DNA from: Paracoccaceae bacterium | Lineage (GTDB): Bacteria; Pseudomonadota; Alphaproteobacteria; Rhodobacterales; Rhodobacteraceae | Assembly (NCBI GenBank): GCA_030758115.1 | Contig: JANREX010000050.1 | Location: 31,539 to 95,538 of the forward strand | DNA length: 64,000 bases | Direction: 5' to 3' | Shown here: piece by piece, positions 55,381-62,355 of the stretch | Layout of the letters: each line of letters opens with the position of its first letter | How positions within the stretch are numbered: position 1 is the first letter of the stretch | Made by a program: the position numbers and the translations under genes | Notes under the pieces: model-generated | Database searches by the model: none | Told to the model about the DNA's origin: nothing | Seen by the model: the letters and a program-made list of their open reading frames with translations, nothing else

Positions 55381-55565
55381 GGCGAAACAATTGAAAGGAG
55401 GTGCTCTAGTGTCTAACGGGATATTGGAGAGAGGTGTCGGAACAGTTCGGGGGGCGCAGTCCTGAGGCAGCCCTTGGGGATGCAACATCCGAATTGGTGA
55501 GAGCCTAACCGGCCCCACCTCCGTAAATCTCAGAGGGCCATCCGCAAGGGTGGCCCTTTCTGTTT
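55381..55565 (+). ncRNA. Structured small RNA gene, family unassigned (6S-like?)
   Basis: The 278-bp gap between two genes holds a self-contained RNA unit. A consensus -35 TTGACA lies at 55346-55351, though the -10 (around 55369-55375, AACCTGA) is poor. The mature body closes with GGAGGTG (55397-55403) pairing CACCTCC (55516-55522). Inside, CAGTTCGG (55443-55450) pairs with CCGAATTG (55489-55496), enclosing GGGC/GCCC and GGAUG-CAA-CAUCC hairpins. A terminator follows. Partial similarity to 6S RNA (CAGTCC-TGAG and TTGGTGAG) is tempting, but the positions do not match the E. coli rod. It is not SRP RNA (no GGAA-tetraloop motif) and not tmRNA or RNase P. Confidence 0.55.
55534..55565 (+). terminator. 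Terminator with GCAA tetraloop
   Basis: AGGGCCATCC (55534-55543) pairs over 10 bp with GGGTGGCCCT (55548-55557, one G-U) across the GNRA loop GCAA. TTCTGTTT follows. Typical Rho-independent terminator, ending the small RNA unit 51 bases before arfB. Confidence 0.9.
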
Positions 55566-55615
55566 GCCGCCCGGTCAGGCTATGGTCGGGCGATCATTCG
55601 ACAGGACGGGCCTGC

Positions 55616-56038
55616 ATGCTGCGCATCAATGACGATATCGCGATCGAGGATTGGGAGCTGACCGAGCAGTTCATCCGCGCCAGCGGGCCGGGTGGGCAGA
55701 ACGTCAACAAGGTCTCTTCGGCGGTCGAGTTGCGCTTCGAGGCGGAACGCTCGCCCAATCTGCCCGCACCGGTCAAGACACGGCTGCGGCGGCTGGCCGG
55801 GCGGCGCTGGACCAAGGATGGCGCGATCGTGTTGCAGGTCGATGAAACCCGCAGCCAGGTCCGCAACCGCGAGATCGCGCGCGACCGTCTGGCCGATCTG
55901 ATCCGCGCCGCCCTTGTTGCGCCCAAGCGGCGGGTTGCGACAAAGCCCACCTTCGGATCGGTCAAGCGGCGCATCAAGGCCAAGAAGGTACGCGGCGAGG
56001 TCAAGGCGATGCGCGGCCGGGTGGACGGGGAAGAGTGA
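55616..56038 (+). CDS. arfB: Alternative ribosome-rescue factor ArfB (peptidyl-tRNA hydrolase)
   Basis: A 140-residue cytoplasmic protein that frees ribosomes stalled at mRNA ends. The N-terminal catalytic domain contains the release-factor tripeptide in SGPGGQNVNKVSSAVELRF (GGQ near residue 27). The C-terminal tail of about 35 residues is strongly basic (KRRVATKPTFGSVKRRIKAK), as in ArfB/YaeJ and mitochondrial ICT1, where it binds the mRNA channel. The start is the ATG at 55616. No tmRNA gene is visible in the window. The tandem small RNA just upstream ends in its own terminator, so arfB may use a separate promoter. Confidence 0.95.
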   Translation: MLRINDDIAIEDWELTEQFIRASGPGGQNVNKVSSAVELRFEAERSPNLPAPVKTRLRRLAGRRWTKDGAIVLQVDETRSQVRNREIARDRLADLIRAALVAPKRRVATKPTFGSVKRRIKAKKVRGEVKAMRGRVDGEE

Positions 56039-56170
56039 CCCCAAGGTCACGATCGCGTTTTCTGTTACCAGAATTTCACTTGATATGCGGGGCGATTGCC
56101 CCTATCCACCCGCTTCCTGTTTCGATACCCGCCCGTTGATCCTTGGGCCGCTATTCTGGGGGAAGGCACG

Positions 56171-57268
56171 ATGCTGCACACGCCTTACTACCTGATCGAC
56201 AAGGCACATCTGCTGCCCAACATGGAAAAGATCGCGCATCTGCGCGAAGCCTCGGGCGCCAAGGCGCTGCTGGCGCTCAAGTGCTTTGCCACTTGGTCGG
56301 TCTTCGACATGATGTCCGAATACATGGACGGCACCACCTCAAGTTCGCTGTTCGAGTTGAAGCTGGGGCGCGACAAGTTCCCCGGTGAAACCCATGCCTA
56401 TTCCGTGGCCTGGGCCGATCACGAGATCGACGAGGTGCTGGCCAATTCCGACAAGGTGATCTTCAACACCGCCGGGCAGTTGACCCGCTTCGAAGAGGTC
56501 AGCCGCGGTCATACGCGCGGTTTGCGCGTCAATCCCGGTGTGTCGACCTCCAGCTTCGATCTGGCCGATCCCGCGCGCCCTTTCAGCCGGTTGGGCGAGC
56601 ATGACCCCGCCGTGATCGAACCCGTACTGGACATGGTCAGCGGCTTCATGTTCCACAACAATTGCGAGAATGCGGATTTCGACCGGTTCGACGCGATGCT
56701 GGGCAGTATCGAGCAGCGTTTCGGCCATCTGATCCGCAAGATGGAATGGATCAGCCTTGGTGGCGGCATCCATTTCACCGGCGACGATTACCCGCTCGAC
56801 CGTCTGGCCGAACGCCTCAAGCGTTTCGCGGGCCAGAACGAGGTGCAGGTTTACCTTGAGCCTGGCGAGGCGGCGATCACCAAATCGACCACGCTGGAAC
56901 TGACGGTTCTGGACACGCTCTTCAACGGCAAGAACCTTGCCATCGTCGACAGCTCGATCGAGGCGCATATGCTTGATCTGCTGATCTACCGCGAAAGCGC
57001 CAAGGTGGCCCCGAACGCAGGCCCCGAGGAATGGATGATCTGCGGCAAGTCCTGCCTGGCCGGTGACATCTTCGGCGAGTTCCGCTTTCCCGCCGCCCTC
57101 AAGGCCGGCGACAGGATCAGTATCCAGGACGCCGCCGGTTACACGATGGTCAAGAAGAACTGGTTCAACGGCGTCAAGATGCCCGCCATTGCCATCCGCG
57201 AACTGGATGGCACCGAGCGGCTGGTGCGGGATTTCGGCTACGACGATTTCGTGGCCGCCCTCTCGTGA
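56171..57268 (+). CDS. nspC: Carboxynorspermidine/carboxyspermidine decarboxylase
   Basis: A PLP-dependent fold III decarboxylase of 365 residues that removes CO2 from carboxy(nor)spermidine to give norspermidine or spermidine. The PLP lysine is in ALLALKCFATWSVFDM near residue 40. Other family parts are SSLFELKLGRDKF, FMFHNNCENADFDRF near residue 160, SLGGGIHFTGDDYPLDRLAE, YLEPGEAAITKSTTL and MICGKSCLAGDIFGEF near residue 295. The start at 56171 follows GGAAGG. The partner dehydrogenase follows after 63 bp, giving the alternative (S-adenosylmethionine-independent) polyamine pathway known from Vibrio and Campylobacter. Confidence 0.95.
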   Translation: MLHTPYYLIDKAHLLPNMEKIAHLREASGAKALLALKCFATWSVFDMMSEYMDGTTSSSLFELKLGRDKFPGETHAYSVAWADHEIDEVLANSDKVIFNTAGQLTRFEEVSRGHTRGLRVNPGVSTSSFDLADPARPFSRLGEHDPAVIEPVLDMVSGFMFHNNCENADFDRFDAMLGSIEQRFGHLIRKMEWISLGGGIHFTGDDYPLDRLAERLKRFAGQNEVQVYLEPGEAAITKSTTLELTVLDTLFNGKNLAIVDSSIEAHMLDLLIYRESAKVAPNAGPEEWMICGKSCLAGDIFGEFRFPAALKAGDRISIQDAAGYTMVKKNWFNGVKMPAIAIRELDGTERLVRDFGYDDFVAALS

Positions 57269-57331
57269 TCGCAGCGCCGGGGTGTGGCGCTTTCCCTGCA
57301 ACTGGAACCTTAAAGGAGGTCTGGTGACACC

Positions 57332-58570
57332 ATGAAACGCAACGTGCTTATCATCGGCGCCGGTGGCGTGGCTCAGGTCGTGGCGCATAAATGCGCGCAG
57401 AACAATGATGTGCTGGGTGACCTGCATATCGCCAGCCGGACGGTCGCGAAATGCGATGCGATCCTCGACAGCGTCGCGGAAAAAGGCGCGATGAAACAGC
57501 CGGGTGTGTTCAAGGCCCATGCGCTGGACGCGTTGGATACTGCCGCCGTGGCGCAGCTGATCCGCGATACGGGCTGCCAGATCGTGATCAACGTCGGCTC
57601 CCCCTTCGTGAACATGTCGGTGCTGCAGGCCTGCATCGAAACGGGTGCCGCCTATATGGACACCGCCATCCACGAAGATCCCGCGAAGATCTGCGAAACC
57701 CCGCCCTGGTATGGCAATTACGAATGGAAACGGCGCGAGGCCTGCGAAAAGGCGGGTGTCACCGCCATTCTCGGCATCGGTTTCGATCCGGGCGTGGTTA
57801 ACGCCTATGCGCGGCTGGCGGCGGATGACTATATGGACACCGTCACCTCGATCGACATCGTCGATATCAACGCAGGCTCGCACGGGCGCTGGTTCTCGAC
57901 CAATTTCGACCCGGAAATCAACTTCCGCGAATTCACCGGCACCGTCTACAGCTGGCAGAATGGCGCATGGCAGACCAACACCATGTTCGAAGTGGGCCGC
58001 GAATGGGATCTGCCCGTTGTGGGCAAGCAAAAGGCCTACATGACCGGCCATGACGAGGTGCATTCGCTGGCTGCCAATTACCCGGATGCCGATGTGCGCT
58101 TCTGGATGGGCTTTGGCGATCACTACATCAACGTGTTCACCGTGCTGAAGAACCTCGGGTTGCTGTCCGAACAGCCCGTGAAAACCGCCGAAGGGCTTGA
58201 GGTGGTGCCGCTCAAGGTCGTCAAGGCCGTGCTGCCGGATCCCTCCAGCCTTGCGCCCGATTACGTGGGCAAGACCTGCATCGGCGATCTGGTGAAGGGC
58301 AAGAAGGACGGCAAGGATGTGGAGGTGTTCATCTACAACGTCGCCGATCACAAGGACGCCTATAACGAGGTGGGCAGCCAGGGCATTTCCTATACCGCAG
58401 GCGTGCCCCCTGTCGCCGCCGCCATGCTGATCGCGAATGGCACATGGGACACCGGCACCATGGTCAATGTGGAAGAACTGGACCCCAAGCCGTTCCTGAC
58501 GCTGCTTGACCAGATCGGCCTGCCCACCCGCGTCAAGGATGCGGCGGGCGACCGCGCCTGGAACGATTGA
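57332..58570 (+). CDS. Carboxynorspermidine/carboxyspermidine dehydrogenase (saccharopine dehydrogenase family)
   Basis: A 412-residue NADPH-dependent enzyme that condenses aspartate semialdehyde with a diamine (putrescine or 1,3-diaminopropane). It begins with the Rossmann motif VLIIGAGGVAQVVAHKCAQN, and the C-terminal catalytic half contains ILGIGFDPGVVNAYARLA near residue 150, DINAGSHGRWFSTNFDPEIN, YMTGHDEVHSLAAN and the substrate-binding ISYTAGVPPVAAAMLIA near residue 355. It is the exact partner of nspC; the gene order is dehydrogenase after decarboxylase. AAGGAGGT precedes the ATG. Whether the product is spermidine or norspermidine cannot be told from sequence. Confidence 0.94.
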   Translation: MKRNVLIIGAGGVAQVVAHKCAQNNDVLGDLHIASRTVAKCDAILDSVAEKGAMKQPGVFKAHALDALDTAAVAQLIRDTGCQIVINVGSPFVNMSVLQACIETGAAYMDTAIHEDPAKICETPPWYGNYEWKRREACEKAGVTAILGIGFDPGVVNAYARLAADDYMDTVTSIDIVDINAGSHGRWFSTNFDPEINFREFTGTVYSWQNGAWQTNTMFEVGREWDLPVVGKQKAYMTGHDEVHSLAANYPDADVRFWMGFGDHYINVFTVLKNLGLLSEQPVKTAEGLEVVPLKVVKAVLPDPSSLAPDYVGKTCIGDLVKGKKDGKDVEVFIYNVADHKDAYNEVGSQGISYTAGVPPVAAAMLIANGTWDTGTMVNVEELDPKPFLTLLDQIGLPTRVKDAAGDRAWND

Positions 58571-58579
58571 CCCGACAGG

Positions 58580-59245
58580 TCAGGCAGGCTTCGCGGTCTG
58601 CCTGACCTCACCCAGAGGCGAGATGACCTTGCCTCCCGCCGCCAGCGCATCCTCCAGATCATGGGTCACGAGGATCGCGGGGATGCCTTCGGCGCGCACC
58701 CGACCAAAGACGAAATCCCGCATCTGGCGGCGCAGGTCCGCGTCCAGCCGGGAAAACGGCTCGTCCAGCAACAGCGCGCGCGGCGCGCTTAGCAAACACC
58801 GCATCAAGGCGACCCGCGCGCGCTGTCCGCCCGACAATGTCGCCGGGTCGCGCCCGGCAAAACCGCGCAAGTCAGCCGCCTCCAGCGCCGCCGCGATCCG
58901 CGCCTCGCGCGCCGCGCACCCCTTGATGGCGGCAGGCAGGGCAAAGGCCAGGTTCTCGCCTACCGACAGATGCGGAAACAGCAGATCATCCTGAAACAGC
59001 AGCCCGATCCGGCGCGCCTGCGGCCCCAGCCCGCTCAGGTCGCGCCCGTCCAGAAGTACGCGACCCGCCACCGCAAAGCCGGGGTCGGGCCGACCGATCA
59101 GCACCGACAGCAGCGTGGATTTGCCCGATCCTGACGGCCCCATCACGCTGAGGATCTCGCCCGGTGCGATGCATTCGTCCAGATCGACCAGCCGCCGGTC
59201 GCCCAGCGTGATTTTCAGATGCTCCAGTCGCAGGCCGTCCGTCAT
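58580..59245 (-). CDS. ABC transporter ATP-binding protein (YnjD/ThiQ-like)
   Basis: A 221-residue ATPase subunit. Motifs: Walker A GPSGSGKST near residue 37, Q-loop LLFQDDLLFPHLSVGENL, ABC signature LSGGQRARVALMRCLL near residue 142, Walker B LLLDEPFSRLD and the switch histidine in LVTHDLEDALAAG. It overlaps nothing; the permease gene starts three bases upstream on the same strand, so all three genes form one transcription unit. The C-terminus (GKVISPLGEVRQTAKPA) is short. The sequence fits the Ynj system of E. coli, whose substrate is unknown; a thiamine role (ThiQ-like ATPase) is less likely given the single long permease. Confidence 0.93.
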   Translation of the reverse strand: MTDGLRLEHLKITLGDRRLVDLDECIAPGEILSVMGPSGSGKSTLLSVLIGRPDPGFAVAGRVLLDGRDLSGLGPQARRIGLLFQDDLLFPHLSVGENLAFALPAAIKGCAAREARIAAALEAADLRGFAGRDPATLSGGQRARVALMRCLLSAPRALLLDEPFSRLDADLRRQMRDFVFGRVRAEGIPAILVTHDLEDALAAGGKVISPLGEVRQTAKPA

Positions 59246-59247
59246 TC

Positions 59248-60951
59248 CTATCCCCTGTCCAGCATGCCGCGCCGGTTGCGGAACAGCAGCGCCGGCAAGG
59301 CCAGCGCCAGCGCAAAGCCCGCCAGCGGCATGATCGTCTGTGACAGGGCATAGACCCCGATCAGTCGCCGGTCACCCCCCGATGACAGGGCCACCGCCTC
59401 GGTCGTCAGGGTGGTGACACGGCCCATCCCGATCAGCAGCGTCGGCAGGTATTGCCCCACCGACACGGCAAATCCCACAGCCGCCGCCACCAGCACAGGG
59501 CGCAGCATCATCGGCAGGCGCACCCGCCACAGGATGCGATCCGCCCCTGCACCAAGGCTGGCCGCCACCAGCCCCTGCCGTGCATCCCAGGACCGCCAGG
59601 GATCGGACAGCGACAGGAACACGTAAGGCAGCACAAATATGACATGCGCGGCAATCACCGCCGCTTGCGCGCCGGTCCATCCGGTGCCGATAGCCAGCGT
59701 TTGCAACCCGATCAGAAAGGTCGCCTGCGGCACGATCAGCGGCAGATAAAGCAGCCACAGGGCGCGCGCGCTCTGCCGCAGCCCGTGGCGATACTCGGCT
59801 TCAAGACAGGCGATGGTCAGGGTCACGCTGATCAGCGTGGCCACCGTTCCGATCACCGCCGTCTCCAGCGCGATCCGTATCAACCCGTCCGATTGCCGCA
59901 TCCAGTTGCGCCAAGTGAGCTGATCGGGCAGCAGGTCCGGGAAGGTCCAGAACCCCGCGACGGACCAGACCGCAAGCCCAAGGATGCCCAGACCCACGGC
60001 CAGCGCCATGATCAGCGCAAGCCCCATCGCCGCCGCGCGTATCGCACCATCCCGCGCCAGCCTGTGCCCGCGTCGGATGCAGGCACATCCCAACCGCGCC
60101 GCAGTCATCTCGCCCAGCCGCCACAGCAGCAAGACCCCAAGGATCAGCCCCAGTTGCAGCACCGCCCCCGCCGCCGCCTGAAACCGCAGGCTCAGATCAG
60201 GGTCCGACAGCCATTCCAGAACCTGCACCGCCAGCGTCGAAGGCCGTGTCGGCCCCAGGATCAGCGCCACGTCGATCACCGAACAGGAATAGGCCAGCAC
60301 CGCGTAGACGGGCAGGCGGATCTGCGCATAAAGCCGGGGAAACACGGTCAGAACCCAGCCCGCCATGCGCCCGTAGCCCATCGTCTGCGCCAGCAGGACC
60401 GATCGCCTTGCGGGAAGCTGACCCAAGGCGGCCAGCGTCATCAGCAGCAGAAACGGCACCTCCTTGACCACCAGACCTGCCATCAGCGACAGGCCCATGG
60501 GGTCCTGCGTGATCAGGATGTCGGGCGGTTGATCCCAGCCCGTCGCCCAGGGTGACAGCGCCCGCGCGATCCAGCCAGAGGGCGCGATCAGGAACGCCAG
60601 CCCGAAGGCGGCGGCGGCATGGGGCACGGACAGCAGCGGCGACAGCGCCCGCTCGATCACGCCAAAGGCGCGCGTGCCCTGCCATGCCGCGCAGATCATC
60701 ACCGTGATCAGCAGTGACAGGGCTGTCGCGCCCAGCCCGGTCGTCAGGCTCAGCCAGACCGCATCCGGCAAACCCGGCCACGCCAGCAAGGCGCGCCACG
60801 GCTCGAGGGACAGGGACGTGCCGCCAAGGGCGGGAAACCAGCCGAAGGCGGGCGCCAGCACACCCGCCAGCCCCGCACCCACCGGCAAGAGCAGCACCGC
60901 AATCGTCAGCAGGGGCGCCAGCGGCAGCAGGGATGGCCGGGACCGGGGCAA
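59248..60951 (-). CDS. ABC transporter permease, duplicated (YnjC-like)
   Basis: A 567-residue inner-membrane permease of about 12 helices made of two homologous halves. The EAA loop-type sequences are in AQTMGYGRMAGWVLTVFPRL (first half) and AASLGAGADRILWRVRLPMM (second half). The start codon is TTG at 60951, judged from the absence of a better one in this frame and the hydrophobic N-terminus (PLAPLLTIAVLLLP). This fused design matches YnjC of E. coli and distinguishes it from two-gene ThiP-type systems only in context. It sits between the ATPase and the solute-binding protein genes. Confidence 0.92.
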   Translation of the reverse strand: MPRSRPSLLPLAPLLTIAVLLLPVGAGLAGVLAPAFGWFPALGGTSLSLEPWRALLAWPGLPDAVWLSLTTGLGATALSLLITVMICAAWQGTRAFGVIERALSPLLSVPHAAAAFGLAFLIAPSGWIARALSPWATGWDQPPDILITQDPMGLSLMAGLVVKEVPFLLLMTLAALGQLPARRSVLLAQTMGYGRMAGWVLTVFPRLYAQIRLPVYAVLAYSCSVIDVALILGPTRPSTLAVQVLEWLSDPDLSLRFQAAAGAVLQLGLILGVLLLWRLGEMTAARLGCACIRRGHRLARDGAIRAAAMGLALIMALAVGLGILGLAVWSVAGFWTFPDLLPDQLTWRNWMRQSDGLIRIALETAVIGTVATLISVTLTIACLEAEYRHGLRQSARALWLLYLPLIVPQATFLIGLQTLAIGTGWTGAQAAVIAAHVIFVLPYVFLSLSDPWRSWDARQGLVAASLGAGADRILWRVRLPMMLRPVLVAAAVGFAVSVGQYLPTLLIGMGRVTTLTTEAVALSSGGDRRLIGVYALSQTIMPLAGFALALALPALLFRNRRGMLDRG

Positions 60952-60966
60952 GCGACCCGCCAGCCC

Positions 60967-62178
60967 TTAGCGCGCGACGCCGAAGCGCGCCTCCCAATCC
61001 GCCGCGATGCGCTGCATCCAGCTGGGATGCGGCTCGGGCAGGGCAGGGCCCAGATCGGCGGGCGACAGGGTGGCGACACCCAGATCCAGCGCCGCAAACC
61101 GTGCGGCATCTTCCGCTGAAAGCTTGTTCATCGCCAGCACCGTCGGTGTGCCCATGACGGCGGCATCCTGCTTGTGCAACTGCGCCTCGACCGACATCAG
61201 GTAATTCGCGACAACCATCGCCCCCGCCTTGGCATTGGCGTTGAACGGGATCGCAAGGAAACTGGCGTTGCCGATGGTGCCGCCCTCCAGAACCAGACTG
61301 CGCACGGTGTCGGGCAGTTCGAAATTGGCAATCGCCGCCGAGGCCTCGCCGGGGCTGAATGAAATCGCGATGTCGATCTCGCCATCCGCCATCAACTGCC
61401 GCTGTGCCGGACCATTCTGCGGATAGGCCTGCCCCTGCCGCCACAGATGCGGTGTCAGCGCGTCGATATAGGCCCAAAGCGGTGCCGTCACGGCATCGTA
61501 ATCGGCCTGATCCACCGGCGCATAAAGCGGGGTGGTGTCGCTGACCAGACCCAGCAAGGCCTGCTTCAGGAAGGTCGTTCCCAGAAAATCGGGCGGCTGC
61601 GGATAGGTGAAACGCCCCGGGTTGGCGCTGGCCCATTCCAGAAAGGCCGGGATCGTGCGCGGCGGCTCTGCCACGCGGGCGCTGTCATAGTAAAAGACCA
61701 CGCGCGCCATGCTCCAGGGCGCCTCCAGCCCCTCGACAGGCACGGTGAAGTCCTCGACCAGCGCGGGGTTCGCCACCGGATCGACCAGCGCCCAGTTCGG
61801 CAGATCCTCGGACCATGGCCCGAACAGTAGCCCGTTCTCTTTCATCGAGGCGAAATTCGCCCCGTTGATCCAGATCATGTCGATCGACCCGCCCTCGACC
61901 CGGCCGGCGGCCTTTTCGTTCAGAACGGTCGAAACGGCCGTGGCCGTGTCGGACAGTTTCACATGTTCCAGCGTGACGCCGAATTGCGCCTGCACCTGCT
62001 GGCCGGCCCATGCGATATAGTCATTGGTGCGCGGATCGCCGCCCCATGCGTTCCAATAGACGGTCTGGCCCTGCGCCTCCTGCAGTACCGCGTCCCAGTC
62101 CTGCGGGTCGGGATCGGCAAAGGCCGGAAGGCAAAGGCATGCAACAAACGCGGTTGTCACTGTCAGTCTGGAAATCAT
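60967..62178 (-). CDS. ABC transporter solute-binding protein (YnjB-like)
   Basis: A periplasmic binding protein of 403 residues with a signal peptide (TVTTAFVACLCLPAFADP). Type II binding-protein features include VYWNAWGGDPRTNDYIAWAG at the start of the mature protein, GSIDMIWINGANFASMKENG near residue 95, APWSMARVVFYYDSARV and the FLAIPFNANAKAGAMVVANYL hinge region. It ends WEARFGVAR. The start at 62178 follows AAAGAGAG. The YnjBCD family appears in many proteobacteria with unknown cargo. It is divergent from the RdhA-like gene, with 177 bp between them. Confidence 0.9.
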   Translation of the reverse strand: MISRLTVTTAFVACLCLPAFADPDPQDWDAVLQEAQGQTVYWNAWGGDPRTNDYIAWAGQQVQAQFGVTLEHVKLSDTATAVSTVLNEKAAGRVEGGSIDMIWINGANFASMKENGLLFGPWSEDLPNWALVDPVANPALVEDFTVPVEGLEAPWSMARVVFYYDSARVAEPPRTIPAFLEWASANPGRFTYPQPPDFLGTTFLKQALLGLVSDTTPLYAPVDQADYDAVTAPLWAYIDALTPHLWRQGQAYPQNGPAQRQLMADGEIDIAISFSPGEASAAIANFELPDTVRSLVLEGGTIGNASFLAIPFNANAKAGAMVVANYLMSVEAQLHKQDAAVMGTPTVLAMNKLSAEDAARFAALDLGVATLSPADLGPALPEPHPSWMQRIAADWEARFGVAR

Positions 62179-62307
62179 TACGGCTCTCTTTGTCTGGGGT
62201 GGCCTGTCTGGGGCCGTGCCCGTCGACAAACACCGCCCGGCGCTGTTTCGTCAACCTTTGGCGTTACACAATTTCGTAGAGCGCCCACCCCAAGGACTTT
62301 ACAGCAG

Positions 62308-62350
62308 CCTCCCCTTGGCCTTGACTGACGCCAGATCAAGGCCGGGGAGG
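62308..62350 (+). promoter_or_regulatory. SD-sequestering hairpin upstream of the RdhA-like gene
   Basis: CCTCCCC (62308-62314) pairs with GGGGAGG (62344-62350), and GGCCTTGA (62317-62324) with TCAAGGCC (62336-62343); only a TT bulge separates the two stems (15 bp in all). CTG/CAG can extend it inside the loop. GGGGAGG is the ribosome-binding site, 5 bases before the ATG at 62356, so the folded mRNA would hide it. No T-run follows, so it is not a classic terminator. Confidence 0.7.
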
Positions 62351-62355
62351 GGCTG

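Noticed and set aside
55409..55465. 18-codon open frame starting GTG with GGAGGTG ahead of it, inside the small RNA
   Set aside because: The GGAGGTG is better explained as the 5' arm of the closing helix with CACCTCC, and the peptide is too short to judge. A leader peptide cannot be excluded but is less likely than a structured RNA.
55381..55535. 6S RNA assignment
   Set aside because: Two short segments resemble gammaproteobacterial 6S RNA, but their placement relative to the closing helix does not match the expected rod with a central bubble. Kept as a possibility only, not as the call.
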